Assembly (NCBI GenBank): GCA_937898415.1
Contig: CALDLA010000149.1
Coordinates: forward strand, 1-33,349
DNA from: an uncultured Prevotellaceae bacterium
GTDB taxonomy: Bacteria; Bacteroidota; Bacteroidia; Bacteroidales; Bacteroidaceae
Reading direction: 5' to 3'
Length of the DNA stretch: 33,349 nucleotides
The notes under the pieces: model-generated
The model's database searches: none
Told to the model about the DNA's origin: nothing
What the model saw: the letters and a program-made list of their open reading frames with translations, nothing else
Shown: positions 9,647 to 18,429 of the stretch, in pieces
Numbering within the stretch: the first letter of the stretch is position 1
Layout of the letters: each line of letters begins with the position of its first letter
Made by a program: the position numbers and the translations under genes

Positions 9647-9708
9647 CAAATAATCCGCCAAACAAAACCCTTTCGCGGGAACTTTTTATCAGTTCACATG
9701 GAAAAAAG

Positions 9709-10572
9709 TCACACATTCCCTAAATACACTCGTCTGACGCCCTCCTCCTCGGCCACTTGCCGGGCGGCTTTCAGCGTCGCGAGGGGCGTCGGCGGGGTGT
9801 CGGCCATCTTGTAGCGAGGGAAGAAACGGCTGAAATGCAGCGGAGCGTCGGCAAGCCCGTTTTCCACGAGCCAGCGGCACATCTGGCGAATCATCCGTAG
9901 GTCGTCGTTCACGCCGGGGATGACCAGATTGGTGATTTCTATCCACACACCTGCATCACGCATGGCAAGGATGGTGTCGAGCACGGGCTGCAGATGTCCG
10001 CCACTGACTTGGCTGTAGATATCGTCGCTGAACGACTTGAGATCGACATTGGCCGCATCGAGAAACGGCAGCAGGTCCTTCAACGGCTCCCGACAGACGT
10101 AGCCCGCCGTGACGATAATATTCCAAAGGCCAGCCTCACGGGCCAGCCGCGCCGTGTCGGTGATGTATTCCATATAGGTCAGCGGCTCGGTATAGGTGTA
10201 GGCGATGCCCGGACAATGATGTTTCCGACAGAGCGCGACAACGTCCTCAGGCATCAGGTGATAGCAGTCGGCACCTGTCGGCGCAACCTGCGAGATGTCG
10301 TGGTTCTGACAGTTCAGGCAGCGGAAGTTACAGCCCGTACAGGCCATGGACAAGCACATGGTGCCGGGATGGAAGTGGTAGAGGGGTTTCTTCTCAACGG
10401 GATCGATGGCCAGCGCACAGGGTTTGCCGTAGACTTCGCTGACGAGCACGCCTCCGCGATTCCTCCTACTACGACAGATGCCAGTCTTGCCGTCGGCAAT
10501 GTGACAATGGTGCGGACAGAGCTGACACTCCACCCGTCCGTCTTCCAAACGTTGATAATACCTACACTCCAT
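9709..10572 (-). CDS. AmmeMemoRadiSam system radical SAM enzyme
   Basis: The product has 287 residues. The radical SAM cluster motif CNFRCLNC gives Cys81, Cys85 and Cys88; it is preceded by an N-terminal Cys-rich block (Cys16, Cys19, Cys23, Cys33) typical of this family and of PflA-like activases. GIAYTYTEPLTYMEY and AANVDLKSFSDDIY are family blocks. The ATG shares one base with the stop of the Memo-AMMECR1 gene (TGATG), so translation is coupled. The protein ends at VYLGNV, where longer relatives as I remember them continue for some 40 residues with another CxxC pair. The stop is a clean TGA, so this may be the short form of the family and not a truncation. The reaction of this conserved triad is unknown. 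Confidence 0.92.
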   Translation of the reverse strand: MECRYYQRLEDGRVECQLCPHHCHIADGKTGICRSRRNRGGVLVSEVYGKPCALAIDPVEKKPLYHFHPGTMCLSMACTGCNFRCLNCQNHDISQVAPTGADCYHLMPEDVVALCRKHHCPGIAYTYTEPLTYMEYITDTARLAREAGLWNIIVTAGYVCREPLKDLLPFLDAANVDLKSFSDDIYSQVSGGHLQPVLDTILAMRDAGVWIEITNLVIPGVNDDLRMIRQMCRWLVENGLADAPLHFSRFFPRYKMADTPPTPLATLKAARQVAEEEGVRRVYLGNV

Positions 10573-12023
10573 CAGAATACAATTGCTTCGTAGACATACA
10601 TCTCAGCGTCGCGCCAGCCGTCCCAGCCAAGTCCAGCCTTGTCCTGTGAACAGTGAGCGACAAACTCCTCCTTCGTCCAGTTCACCTCGTCGGCCACCTG
10701 CGGCAAGAACGTGCCACTGCGGTAACCTTTGCGGATGTAGATACCATGACGGTGCAACTCGAACTCGTCCAGACTCTGGATGCGGCGCATGGGGGTGAGC
10801 ACGGAAATTTCGATGTCAATGTCGTCCAGTTCCTCGCGCCTGACCGGTGAGAACCGTGGGTCCTCGAAGGCAGCGGCACGGGCCATCTCGGCAACAATCT
10901 CATACAGTGGATAGTCCTCGCCGAAATGTCCGATACAGCCGCGAAGTGTGCCGTGCTTATGCAACGAGACGAAGGCTCCGCACTTTACGTTAAGTGTGGT
11001 ATGTTGCATGTTTCGTAGAGGCTTGCCGTCCAAGGAGTCGCGGATGCTTTGGCAGGCAATCTCCTTCAGCAGTTTCTTGTCAGCATCGGTCAGGGTGAAT
11101 CTCGTACTGTCGTTCCGCAGAATGGCGAACGCGTGGTAACCCACCACACGGTTCGGGTCGTGGTCGTCGATGTCGCCCGAGTTCTGGTACATCAGGTGCT
11201 TCACCTCGTCATGCCGGTCGAGCATCAGCATCAGCGTGATGATGGCGAACTCGCCGCAGGCACTCGTCGCCAGGTTACGCTTGCCGCTGCGGGCATTGGT
11301 CTCGATGGCAGCTATCAACTGCCCGACGTCGCCCGACTCAATGGCCTTGCCCGTACGGGCATCCACCTCGCAGGCCACCTCGTACGACGGATAATGAGAG
11401 AAGTCGCTACTGATCACGAAGAGGTTCTCGTCCGTGAAATAGGGCTTCAGCACCGCCGCCATCCGCTGCAGCTTTTCGTAGTCGTTGGTAGCTATAATAA
11501 TAGGTACGATAGGCGGCACCTCGCCCAGCCTCCGCTGCAGAAACGGCAACTGCACCTCCAGACAATGCTCCCTGTCGTGCGCCTCCGGCCTGTAGCTGAA
11601 CAGGGAATCCTTGGTCAGCTGCATCGCCGTCTCGCGGTCCACCTTCACCTTGCCCAACGGCGTGGCATAATAGTCGGCTTCCGTGTTGACCGATGCCCCG
11701 TCGAGCCATTCGTGGTGGCTCGGTCCCAACAGGAATATCCGCTTGTACGGCCGCTTCGGGTTCAGCGTCATATAGGCCGAAGCCGCCACATTGCCCGAGA
11801 AGTAATACCCGGCATGCGGCACGATCAGCGCCGCCACGTTGTCATACTGCGTCCTTCCCTTGTGAACAGCCAGGAAACTGTCAACCTCCTCGCTCAGCGC
11901 TGTGGAGTCGCCTGTATAGAAGCGGTTTGCCTGCGTGGCAGGCCTCACCACGGGCACCTTCTCTTGTCCGTTGCATGAATTCATCATCATCATGGTCGCT
12001 ATGATTAGTATTACGATTTTCAT
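10572..12023 (-). CDS. AmmeMemoRadiSam protein B-A fusion (Memo + AMMECR1), predicted lipoprotein
   Basis: The product has 483 residues. MKIVILIIATMMMMNSC is a lipoprotein signal with lipobox Cys17, so the protein is predicted to be exported and lipid-anchored. Residues about 25-300 are a Memo-like domain: HAGYYFSG (His70), GPSHHEW (His103, His104), DREHCLEVQLPFL and SSDFSHY, matching the metal-site region of Memo and extradiol dioxygenase relatives. Residues about 315-483 are AMMECR1, with the signature RGCIGHF near 361-367. Fusion of B and A is known in bacteria; the lipoprotein signal is the unusual part because the partner radical SAM enzyme has none. The gene is first in its operon, divergent from the export operon, with a promoter at 12067-12100. 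Confidence 0.92.
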   Translation of the reverse strand: MKIVILIIATMMMMNSCNGQEKVPVVRPATQANRFYTGDSTALSEEVDSFLAVHKGRTQYDNVAALIVPHAGYYFSGNVAASAYMTLNPKRPYKRIFLLGPSHHEWLDGASVNTEADYYATPLGKVKVDRETAMQLTKDSLFSYRPEAHDREHCLEVQLPFLQRRLGEVPPIVPIIIATNDYEKLQRMAAVLKPYFTDENLFVISSDFSHYPSYEVACEVDARTGKAIESGDVGQLIAAIETNARSGKRNLATSACGEFAIITLMLMLDRHDEVKHLMYQNSGDIDDHDPNRVVGYHAFAILRNDSTRFTLTDADKKLLKEIACQSIRDSLDGKPLRNMQHTTLNVKCGAFVSLHKHGTLRGCIGHFGEDYPLYEIVAEMARAAAFEDPRFSPVRREELDDIDIEISVLTPMRRIQSLDEFELHRHGIYIRKGYRSGTFLPQVADEVNWTKEEFVAHCSQDKAGLGWDGWRDAEMYVYEAIVF

Positions 12024-12066
12024 CCTTTCTCCTCTGCTGCCGTCACTATTCTTCGCAACAACGCTG

Positions 12067-12100
12067 CAAAGTTACGAATTATTGTTGATAATTCCACAAA
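12067..12100 (-). promoter_or_regulatory. Promoter of the Memo-AMMECR1/radical SAM operon
   Basis: On the minus strand TAACTTTG (12074-12067) fits TAnnTTTG, with TTTG at 12100-12097 and a 22-base spacer, slightly long. The start codon at 12023 would lie about 35 bases into the transcript. Confidence 0.6.
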
Positions 12101-12113
12101 AGGGACGGTTCTT

Positions 12114-12144
12114 TTTGTGTAGTCATTTATTTTGTTTATCTTTG
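12114..12144 (+). promoter_or_regulatory. Promoter of the export operon
   Basis: TTTG at 12114-12117, a 19-base spacer, then TATCTTTG at 12137-12144: an almost ideal Bacteroidetes promoter, with the HlyD ATG about 35 bases after the predicted start of transcription. It is back to back with the promoter at 12067-12100, so one regulator could act on both. Confidence 0.75.
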
Positions 12145-12184
12145 CACCCCAGAAGACAATCATTATTCCACAAGGATTATAGGA

Positions 12185-13069
12185 ATGACAGAGAATAACA
12201 GTTTGAGAAATCCGCTCTCACAAGTGAGCCGTGAGCACACACTACGGTCACCGAAGGATCTGGGCGACAGGGTGAGAGTGACGGCGGCTCCTATTTATCT
12301 GCTGGCCACGGCGGTACTGCTGATGATTGGGGCCTTCATCGTATGGGGATTCCTAGGGAATGTCACCGACAAGGCCAACTATGCCGGCGTGGTCTTCCCC
12401 GCACAAGGCACCATCGACATCGGACTGCCCAACCAGGGCGTAGTACGCACCATGCTTGTCCATACTGGCGACCAAGTGCGGCAGGGACAGTCGGTAGCCC
12501 TCGTCTCCATCGGCGACAGCTACAGTTTCCTGACCAGCAAGGTAAACGGCATCGTTATCAGTTCGAAGGTGGACAATGAACCCTTCGAGGCACTTGAGCC
12601 CATCGTTAGCGTCATCGACAAGGATGCCCCCGGGGGCATCTCGCAACGGACGCAGCTCATTGCCTACGCCGACTACGAGGCTCAGCGCCTTCTGAAAGAA
12701 GGTATGGAGGCGCAGGTATGGCCGTCGGACGAGAAACGCGACGAGATTGGCTACATCCGGGGGCGTATCACCAAGGTAGTGCGCTATCCCGCTACTCAAG
12801 AGCAGATGCGGCAGACGCTGAAGTCGGACATCATGGCCCAACGGCTCCAGAGAGAGGGCAACGAGAGCTACGAGGTGCGCATCGACCTGTTGCGCTCGCC
12901 GGACGATTCCACGCAGTACGACTGGTCGTTCGGTGTACCTGATGAAGTGATTATCAACATGGGCACCCACTGCTCCGTGCTCACCCAGACCAATCGTCGC
13001 AGCATATTTTACTACCTGTTCGAGGAAGTCAAGTCCAAGTTCCACGCTGTTGAACAAGCCATAGAATGA
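12185..13069 (+). CDS. HlyD-like inner-membrane adaptor of an NHLM/NHLP-type exporter
   Basis: The product has 294 residues, with a short cytoplasmic N-terminus, one membrane segment (about 36-58, IYLLATAVLLMIGAFIVWGF) and a periplasmic part. Half-lipoyl motifs flank the middle (GVVRTMLVHTGDQVRQGQSV), followed by a beta-barrel-like segment. The protein has no long coiled-coil hairpin, so it is shorter than canonical HlyD. The NDN-V-x-Y motif region and genetic context fit the adaptor of NHLM/NHLP bacteriocin export systems (family placement from memory). It opens the operon, and its stop overlaps the next ATG by four bases (ATGA). Substrate unknown. Confidence 0.85.
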   Translation: MTENNSLRNPLSQVSREHTLRSPKDLGDRVRVTAAPIYLLATAVLLMIGAFIVWGFLGNVTDKANYAGVVFPAQGTIDIGLPNQGVVRTMLVHTGDQVRQGQSVALVSIGDSYSFLTSKVNGIVISSKVDNEPFEALEPIVSVIDKDAPGGISQRTQLIAYADYEAQRLLKEGMEAQVWPSDEKRDEIGYIRGRITKVVRYPATQEQMRQTLKSDIMAQRLQREGNESYEVRIDLLRSPDDSTQYDWSFGVPDEVIINMGTHCSVLTQTNRRSIFYYLFEEVKSKFHAVEQAIE

Positions 13070-14826
13070 AACACCGCTATTCCATGTTCAGCCTGTTGCG
13101 ACGTTTCCTAAGAGGAAATCCAGGCGTTGTATGGGTAACGTTAGCACTCCATCTGATTAACTCGCTGACGGCCATCCTTACCCCGTTCTTCCAACAGGTA
13201 TATACCGACAACGTCATAACGAGGGAGAACCCGGAGTGGTTCACGCCCCTGATGATCTGCTATGGCATACTGCTGTTGTTGGCACTGGTGTCGTGGCTGT
13301 TGATCAATTCGCATCGCAAGCGGCATATCTCAAGCCTGGGAGTCACGGTATCCTCGCGTTATATGTGGACCCTGCTACGAATGCCCATGTCCCTGGTAGA
13401 CCGCTTCTCGTCAGGCGAACTGGCGTCACGATACGGAAGCATCTCCTCGGCCGTTTGGCGCATCGAGGCCGACCTTCCCGTACTCGTGCTCTGGATGGAG
13501 CCGATTATCTGCACATGGTTGCTGTTGCTCTACAACGTGAAGCTGGCCATCATAGAGACGGTGCTCATGACGCTGTTGCTGGTTTCCATCTATCTGAATA
13601 TCATCGTACAGCAGAAGAAGTCGCGCAAAATGGCGGATGCCGGCGGTCACATGGAGAGCGTGACCATGAACGGGCTGAACAACATTGAGACCATCAAGTC
13701 GCTAGGCGGCGAACAAGCTTTCTACAAGGAATGGGACCTGGCCTACACGAAGTACGCAAACGCCCGTGTCAACGCCAACACCACCATGATGCTGATGGGA
13801 GAGATACCCGAAGTGGTGTTCCAGCTGAGCGACGTCGTCCTGCTCAGTCTCGGCGGCTGGTATATCCTTCAGGGCGACCTGACGCCCGGCATGCTCATGG
13901 CCATGATGGGACTGGCGGGCAACATGGTCTATCCCCTCGGCAAGATCATGACGGTCGCACAGCAGATGACAAACACCCACTCGACCCTGGAACGCATGGC
14001 AGAGGTGACCGACTACGACCCGCAGCTGGACGAGATAGAACTGCCGCCTGCCGACATGCTCAGCTCTCCCGAAGCGCTCAGCAAGAATTTCCCCGACGGC
14101 TACAAGCTGAACGGCGACATCGAACTGCGCAACGTCACCTTCGGCTACGTCAGGGAGCAGCCGCCCATACTGAAGGACTTCTCGCTCAGCATCAAGGCCG
14201 GCCAGCAGGTGGCCTTCGTGGGCTTCTCGGGTTGCGGCAAGAGCACCATCGCCAAACTCATCTCCGGACTCTACGACCCCTGGGAGGGCGATGTACTCTT
14301 CGACGGAAAGCCCCGACGGGAGATTAACCGCCTGCTGTTTGTCAACTCCGTGTCGGTAGTCAACCAGGACATCACGCTCTTCGAGGGTAGCGTCAGCGAC
14401 AACATCAAGATGTGGGACAACTCTATTGACGACACCACCATGATTGCCGCCGCCAAGGCCGCCCAGATACACGACGACATAGCCGAACGCTCAGGAGCCT
14501 ACCGCAGCGTGGTGGCCGAGAACGGCAAGAACTTCAGCGGCGGCCAGCGCCAGCGCATAGAGATAGCCACCGCCCTGGCCAAGAAGCCCACCATCCTCGT
14601 CCTTGACGAGGCCACATCGGCACTCGACAACAAGGCCGAGGCACAAGTGACGGACCACCTCCGCCAACTGGGCATCACCACCATCATCATCGCCCACCGC
14701 CTGAGCACCATCCGCCATTGCGACTGCATCTATGTGATGGAACACGGAAAGGTACTGCAACAGGGAACATACGACGGACTTGCCGCCCAGGAAGGTCTCT
14801 TCAAGGAACTCATCAATCACGCCTGA
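13066..14826 (+). CDS. ABC transporter permease/ATPase, peptidase-less (NHLM ABC1-like)
   Basis: The product has 586 residues: six-helix exporter domain (about 10-310) then ATPase domain (about 345-580). Walker A GFSGCGKST is at 386-394, signature FSGGQRQR at 490-497, Walker B LVLDEATS around Asp514-Glu515, and the switch His lies in IAHRLSTI. NHLM-type ABC1 proteins normally begin with a C39 cysteine peptidase that cuts double-glycine leaders. Here the protein starts directly in the permease, so leader cutting must happen elsewhere or is not needed. It overlaps the HlyD gene by ATGA and is followed after four bases by the second ABC gene, which suggests the two work as a heterodimer or in sequence. 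Confidence 0.92.
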   Translation: MKHRYSMFSLLRRFLRGNPGVVWVTLALHLINSLTAILTPFFQQVYTDNVITRENPEWFTPLMICYGILLLLALVSWLLINSHRKRHISSLGVTVSSRYMWTLLRMPMSLVDRFSSGELASRYGSISSAVWRIEADLPVLVLWMEPIICTWLLLLYNVKLAIIETVLMTLLLVSIYLNIIVQQKKSRKMADAGGHMESVTMNGLNNIETIKSLGGEQAFYKEWDLAYTKYANARVNANTTMMLMGEIPEVVFQLSDVVLLSLGGWYILQGDLTPGMLMAMMGLAGNMVYPLGKIMTVAQQMTNTHSTLERMAEVTDYDPQLDEIELPPADMLSSPEALSKNFPDGYKLNGDIELRNVTFGYVREQPPILKDFSLSIKAGQQVAFVGFSGCGKSTIAKLISGLYDPWEGDVLFDGKPRREINRLLFVNSVSVVNQDITLFEGSVSDNIKMWDNSIDDTTMIAAAKAAQIHDDIAERSGAYRSVVAENGKNFSGGQRQRIEIATALAKKPTILVLDEATSALDNKAEAQVTDHLRQLGITTIIIAHRLSTIRHCDCIYVMEHGKVLQQGTYDGLAAQEGLFKELINHA

Positions 14827-14830
14827 CACT

Positions 14831-16915
14831 ATGAACGACCCGATACTTCAACAACTGATACAACGCATCGAGGGCGACCAGCGGTCGCTCGACGAGACAG
14901 CCCTGCTGTTCTACGCCATGACCCACCGCTCAGCATGGCGGCTCCTCAATTGGAACAATCCCGCCAACATGGACGAACTGTTGGAGATGATTGCCGAGAA
15001 GGGTATCTTCACACGACAGGTGACGCTGACTGAGAGATGGTGGACGCGCTGCACGGGCCGGATGATCGGCTTCCTCGTGGAGGATGACACGCCGGTGATT
15101 CTGCGTCCGGGCTTCTCGTCCTACAGTTTCATCGACCCCAGGACGAAACGCTACTGCCGCGTGAACAACAGCCAGACTGACAGCCTGCTGAAGCGCGAGG
15201 CATTCGTCATGTGCCGGCCATTGCCCGAGAAGGCCTTTACACCGTGGCAGATGGTGCGCCACTCCCTGGCCGAACTGAGCCTGACCGACGGACTCTACGC
15301 ATTCATGGCCTGTCTGGGCGTCATCTTGCTGACAATGGTCACGCCTTACGTCTCGAAGTTGCTCTTCAACGAGGTGGTGCCCTCAGGCGACTCCTCGCAG
15401 ATTGTGCCTGTGCTGACGCTCCTGTCGAGTGCCGCCGTGGGACTGATCATGGTGGAACTGACCCGCAACCTCGTGGTGGTACGACTGAAGGACAAGATGG
15501 AATACGCGGTGCAGACATCGCTGATGCATCACCTGCTCATGCTGCCCACGGGCTTCTTCAAGCAGTATTCGTCGGGCGACCTGACGAGCCGCGTGCTGTC
15601 CATAGCGAAGTTCAGCTCCATGCTGACCAGCGACGCCCTCGCCACCATTCTGACCTTTCTTTTCTCGGCCGTCATGTTCATACAGTTCTTCGTTTACGGC
15701 GGACCGCTGCTCTGGACGGGCATAGCCGTGGAGGCCTACATACTGGTGACCATCGTCCTGCAGTATTACTACACGCAGAAAGTGCGCCGAGAGGTGGCGG
15801 CAGGCAAGTCGCGGCTACAGGGTACCGTCTATAGCCTGACACGCGGACTGCAGAAGGTGAAGACCTGCGGCGCCGAGATGCGGGCCTTCCGCTACTGGGC
15901 CTTTGCCTACGAACCGAGCGACGTCTACAGCAGCGGCAAGCCGACGATGTCGTTCTACGTGTCGTCCATCGCCTTTAACGCCACGTGGCTACCCACGTTT
16001 GTCACCATGTGGGCGGCCTGGCACTACGGGCTGGGGCTGAGCGACTACATTGCCTATATCAGCGTGTTGGGACTCGTCACCGAGGCGATGAACGAGTTGC
16101 AGGGCATCACCGGCTTCCTGTCCATGCTGAAGCCTGAGATTGAGCTCTGCCTGCCCATCATCAAGGCCGACGCCGAGAATCCCGGACAGCACATTGAGGT
16201 GAAAGACGTCAGCGGAGCCATCGACGTGCGCCAGCTGAAGTTCCGCTACGACAAGAACTCGCCCATGCTCTTCGACAGGCTTGACCTCCACATCAATCCG
16301 GGCGACTACGTGGCGCTGATGGGACCGTCGGGCTGCGGAAAGTCAACCCTCCTGCGACTGATGATTGGCTTCGAGGAGCCGCTGTCGGGCTCTATCTTCT
16401 ACGACAAGTACAACCTGAACGAAATCAGCCGTTCGAGCCTGCGCCGCAACTGTGTGAGCATCTGCCTGCAGGACAGCCGGCTCATCGAAGGCACCATCCT
16501 CGACAACATCCTCTACGACAGTCCCTGGCTCACCGAGGACGACGCATGGGAGGCAGCCCGCATGGTGGCGCTCGACAAGGATGTCAACCAGATGGCCGAC
16601 GGTATGCAGACCGTCATCTCAGCCAACGGTCAGGGAGTCTCCGGGGGGCAGCGCCAGCGTATAGCCCTGGCCCGCGCATTGGTCAGGAAGCCGAAGGTGC
16701 TCTTCCTCGACGAGGCTACCTCAGCCCTCGACAACCTCAGCCAGAGCGTCGTCACCGAGAGTCTGGCCAAGATGGACTGCACTCGCGTGGTCATTGCCCA
16801 CCGCCTGAGCACCATCCGCCAATGTAATCGCATCATCTACCTCCGCGACGGCCGTGTGGTGGCCGACGGCAGCTATGAGGAAATGGTGGCAAAGGGACTG
16901 ATTGTTGAGAAGTGA
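14831..16915 (+). CDS. ABC transporter permease/ATPase with N-terminal extension (NHLM ABC2-like)
   Basis: The product has 694 residues from the ATG at 14831; a further-upstream in-frame ATG would run back into the preceding gene. About 145 soluble residues precede the membrane domain (about 155-440), and the ATPase domain occupies about 455-690. Walker A GPSGCGKST is at 498-506, signature VSGGQRQR at 603-610, Walker B LFLDEATS around Asp627, then IAHRLSTI. The N-terminal extension and total length match the NHLM microcin-type ABC2 family as I remember it. Both ATPase domains keep all motifs, so neither looks degenerate. The stop overlaps a possible GTG start for the next gene. Confidence 0.92.
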   Translation: MNDPILQQLIQRIEGDQRSLDETALLFYAMTHRSAWRLLNWNNPANMDELLEMIAEKGIFTRQVTLTERWWTRCTGRMIGFLVEDDTPVILRPGFSSYSFIDPRTKRYCRVNNSQTDSLLKREAFVMCRPLPEKAFTPWQMVRHSLAELSLTDGLYAFMACLGVILLTMVTPYVSKLLFNEVVPSGDSSQIVPVLTLLSSAAVGLIMVELTRNLVVVRLKDKMEYAVQTSLMHHLLMLPTGFFKQYSSGDLTSRVLSIAKFSSMLTSDALATILTFLFSAVMFIQFFVYGGPLLWTGIAVEAYILVTIVLQYYYTQKVRREVAAGKSRLQGTVYSLTRGLQKVKTCGAEMRAFRYWAFAYEPSDVYSSGKPTMSFYVSSIAFNATWLPTFVTMWAAWHYGLGLSDYIAYISVLGLVTEAMNELQGITGFLSMLKPEIELCLPIIKADAENPGQHIEVKDVSGAIDVRQLKFRYDKNSPMLFDRLDLHINPGDYVALMGPSGCGKSTLLRLMIGFEEPLSGSIFYDKYNLNEISRSSLRRNCVSICLQDSRLIEGTILDNILYDSPWLTEDDAWEAARMVALDKDVNQMADGMQTVISANGQGVSGGQRQRIALARALVRKPKVLFLDEATSALDNLSQSVVTESLAKMDCTRVVIAHRLSTIRQCNRIIYLRDGRVVADGSYEEMVAKGLIVEK

Positions 16916-16926
16916 GAAGTGAAAAA

Positions 16927-18429
16927 ATGAAAGCTATGAGTACGAGAATAAGAATAGGTAGGAAAGGGGTGCTGCGGATACTGCTGTGCGCAGCAATCTT
17001 CCTTCTTCCATCATCCGTCATTAATCTTCACGCCCAGACGCCGCTGACGTTGGAACGGGCCATACGGCTGGCGCAGGACAGCACGATTGCTGCCTTCGAG
17101 AGCCGCTATGAAAAGGAGTCGCGCATGCTGCACTACGACGAGTTCATGGCCTTGCGGAAGCCACAGCTCAACCTGCGGGTGGCGCCCAACTACTACAGGC
17201 TCATCACCGACTTGTCTTATGACTACATCGATATCGACAACTATAACAACCTGTCGGCGGCGGCCAGTGTCACGCTGTCGCAGAAGATGCTGAACTGGGG
17301 CGGAGAGGCCTACATCGGCACAAAGGCGATAGGAACGGGATACTTCAACGCTGACAACGCGAACAGCTGGCAGTACATGGCCGCCCCCATCCTGATGGGC
17401 TACCGCCAGACATTACTGGGCTACAACCCCTACCGATGGGAGAAAGCCGTGGAAGACCAACGGCTGAAGGCGGCACGCCAGCAGTATGAGTATGACATGA
17501 ACGCGATAGCCGAGGAGACGGTCAGGCGCTTCTTCCAACTCATCTGTGCGCAGGGAGAGTTGGAGATGTTCAAGCGCAACGTGGAAATCACCGATACACT
17601 CTATGCCATCTCCCGCGAGAAGGCCAGCATCGCCATGGTGCCCATCGCCGATCTGCACTCATTGGAACTGGACCGCGTCAACGCCGTCAACCAACTGGCG
17701 ATGGCTCGGACGGCTGAGGAGGTGGCCCGCACCAGACTGGCATCGTTTCTGAGGAAGAGCGGCGACAGCCTGGATTCGGAAATCTTCAATTTCAAGTCGT
17801 CAGTCTTCAATCTGGAAGCCAAGCCCGTCAGCCTGACCACCGCCGAGGCTATCGGCATGGCGATGGAGAACAGTCCGGTCCTGCAGCACCAGATGGCCCA
17901 GGTCATCGAGTCGTACCAGGAGGAGCAGAAGGCCCGGAAGGAGAAAGGGCTCAACGTGGCTCTCGACTTGAACGTAGGCATGCAGCAGGTGAATCAGCAT
18001 CTGGGCGATGCCTACCGCGACCAGCGCTTCTACGCCTTAGGCTCGGTCACGCTGAGTGTGCCGCTGATGGACCACGGTGCCGCCAAGAAACGTCATGCCG
18101 CCGCCCAGGCCTGGGTTGAGCGCGAGGAGAAGGCACTCGACGAGGCCAGGCGAGCACTCCGCGAGGAAGTGACGACAACGATGCAAGATGCCGGCACCTA
18201 CTACCAACTGCTGGAGCGCACCCTACAAGGTACCATCAAGGCCGACAGACTGTATGAGCAGGTGGCCGACGACTACGCCAACGGGCTCTGCGATATCAAC
18301 ACCTACGCGCTGACGGAACGTCGTCGCAGCGACGCCTACCAATACTACCTGAAAACCCTCGAGAAATACTGGACAACCTACTATCACCTCAAGACGCTGG
18401 TGGGGATTAACGAATCAAAGAAGTTATGA
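16927..18429 (+). CDS. TolC-like outer-membrane efflux protein
   Basis: The product has 500 residues from the ATG at 16927; a GTG at 16912 overlapping the previous stop, or the ATG at 16936, are alternatives. A signal peptide (LRILLCAAIFLLPSSVINLHA) precedes LTLERAIRLAQDST, the usual opening of outer-membrane efflux proteins. Two OEP repeats follow, with long helices rich in Ala, Glu and Arg (LEEARRAL-like segments near 395-430). It should form the trimeric outer-membrane channel for the exporter encoded by the neighbours. It overlaps the next gene by ATGA. Confidence 0.92.
   Translation: MKAMSTRIRIGRKGVLRILLCAAIFLLPSSVINLHAQTPLTLERAIRLAQDSTIAAFESRYEKESRMLHYDEFMALRKPQLNLRVAPNYYRLITDLSYDYIDIDNYNNLSAAASVTLSQKMLNWGGEAYIGTKAIGTGYFNADNANSWQYMAAPILMGYRQTLLGYNPYRWEKAVEDQRLKAARQQYEYDMNAIAEETVRRFFQLICAQGELEMFKRNVEITDTLYAISREKASIAMVPIADLHSLELDRVNAVNQLAMARTAEEVARTRLASFLRKSGDSLDSEIFNFKSSVFNLEAKPVSLTTAEAIGMAMENSPVLQHQMAQVIESYQEEQKARKEKGLNVALDLNVGMQQVNQHLGDAYRDQRFYALGSVTLSVPLMDHGAAKKRHAAAQAWVEREEKALDEARRALREEVTTTMQDAGTYYQLLERTLQGTIKADRLYEQVADDYANGLCDINTYALTERRRSDAYQYYLKTLEKYWTTYYHLKTLVGINESKKL

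Noticed and set aside
11049..11978. Plus-strand ORF (309 codons) opposite the Memo-AMMECR1 fusion
   Set aside because: Antisense shadow; the minus-strand protein has clear family motifs throughout.
13702..14472. Minus-strand ORF opposite the first ABC gene
   Set aside because: Antisense shadow of a gene with all ABC motifs.
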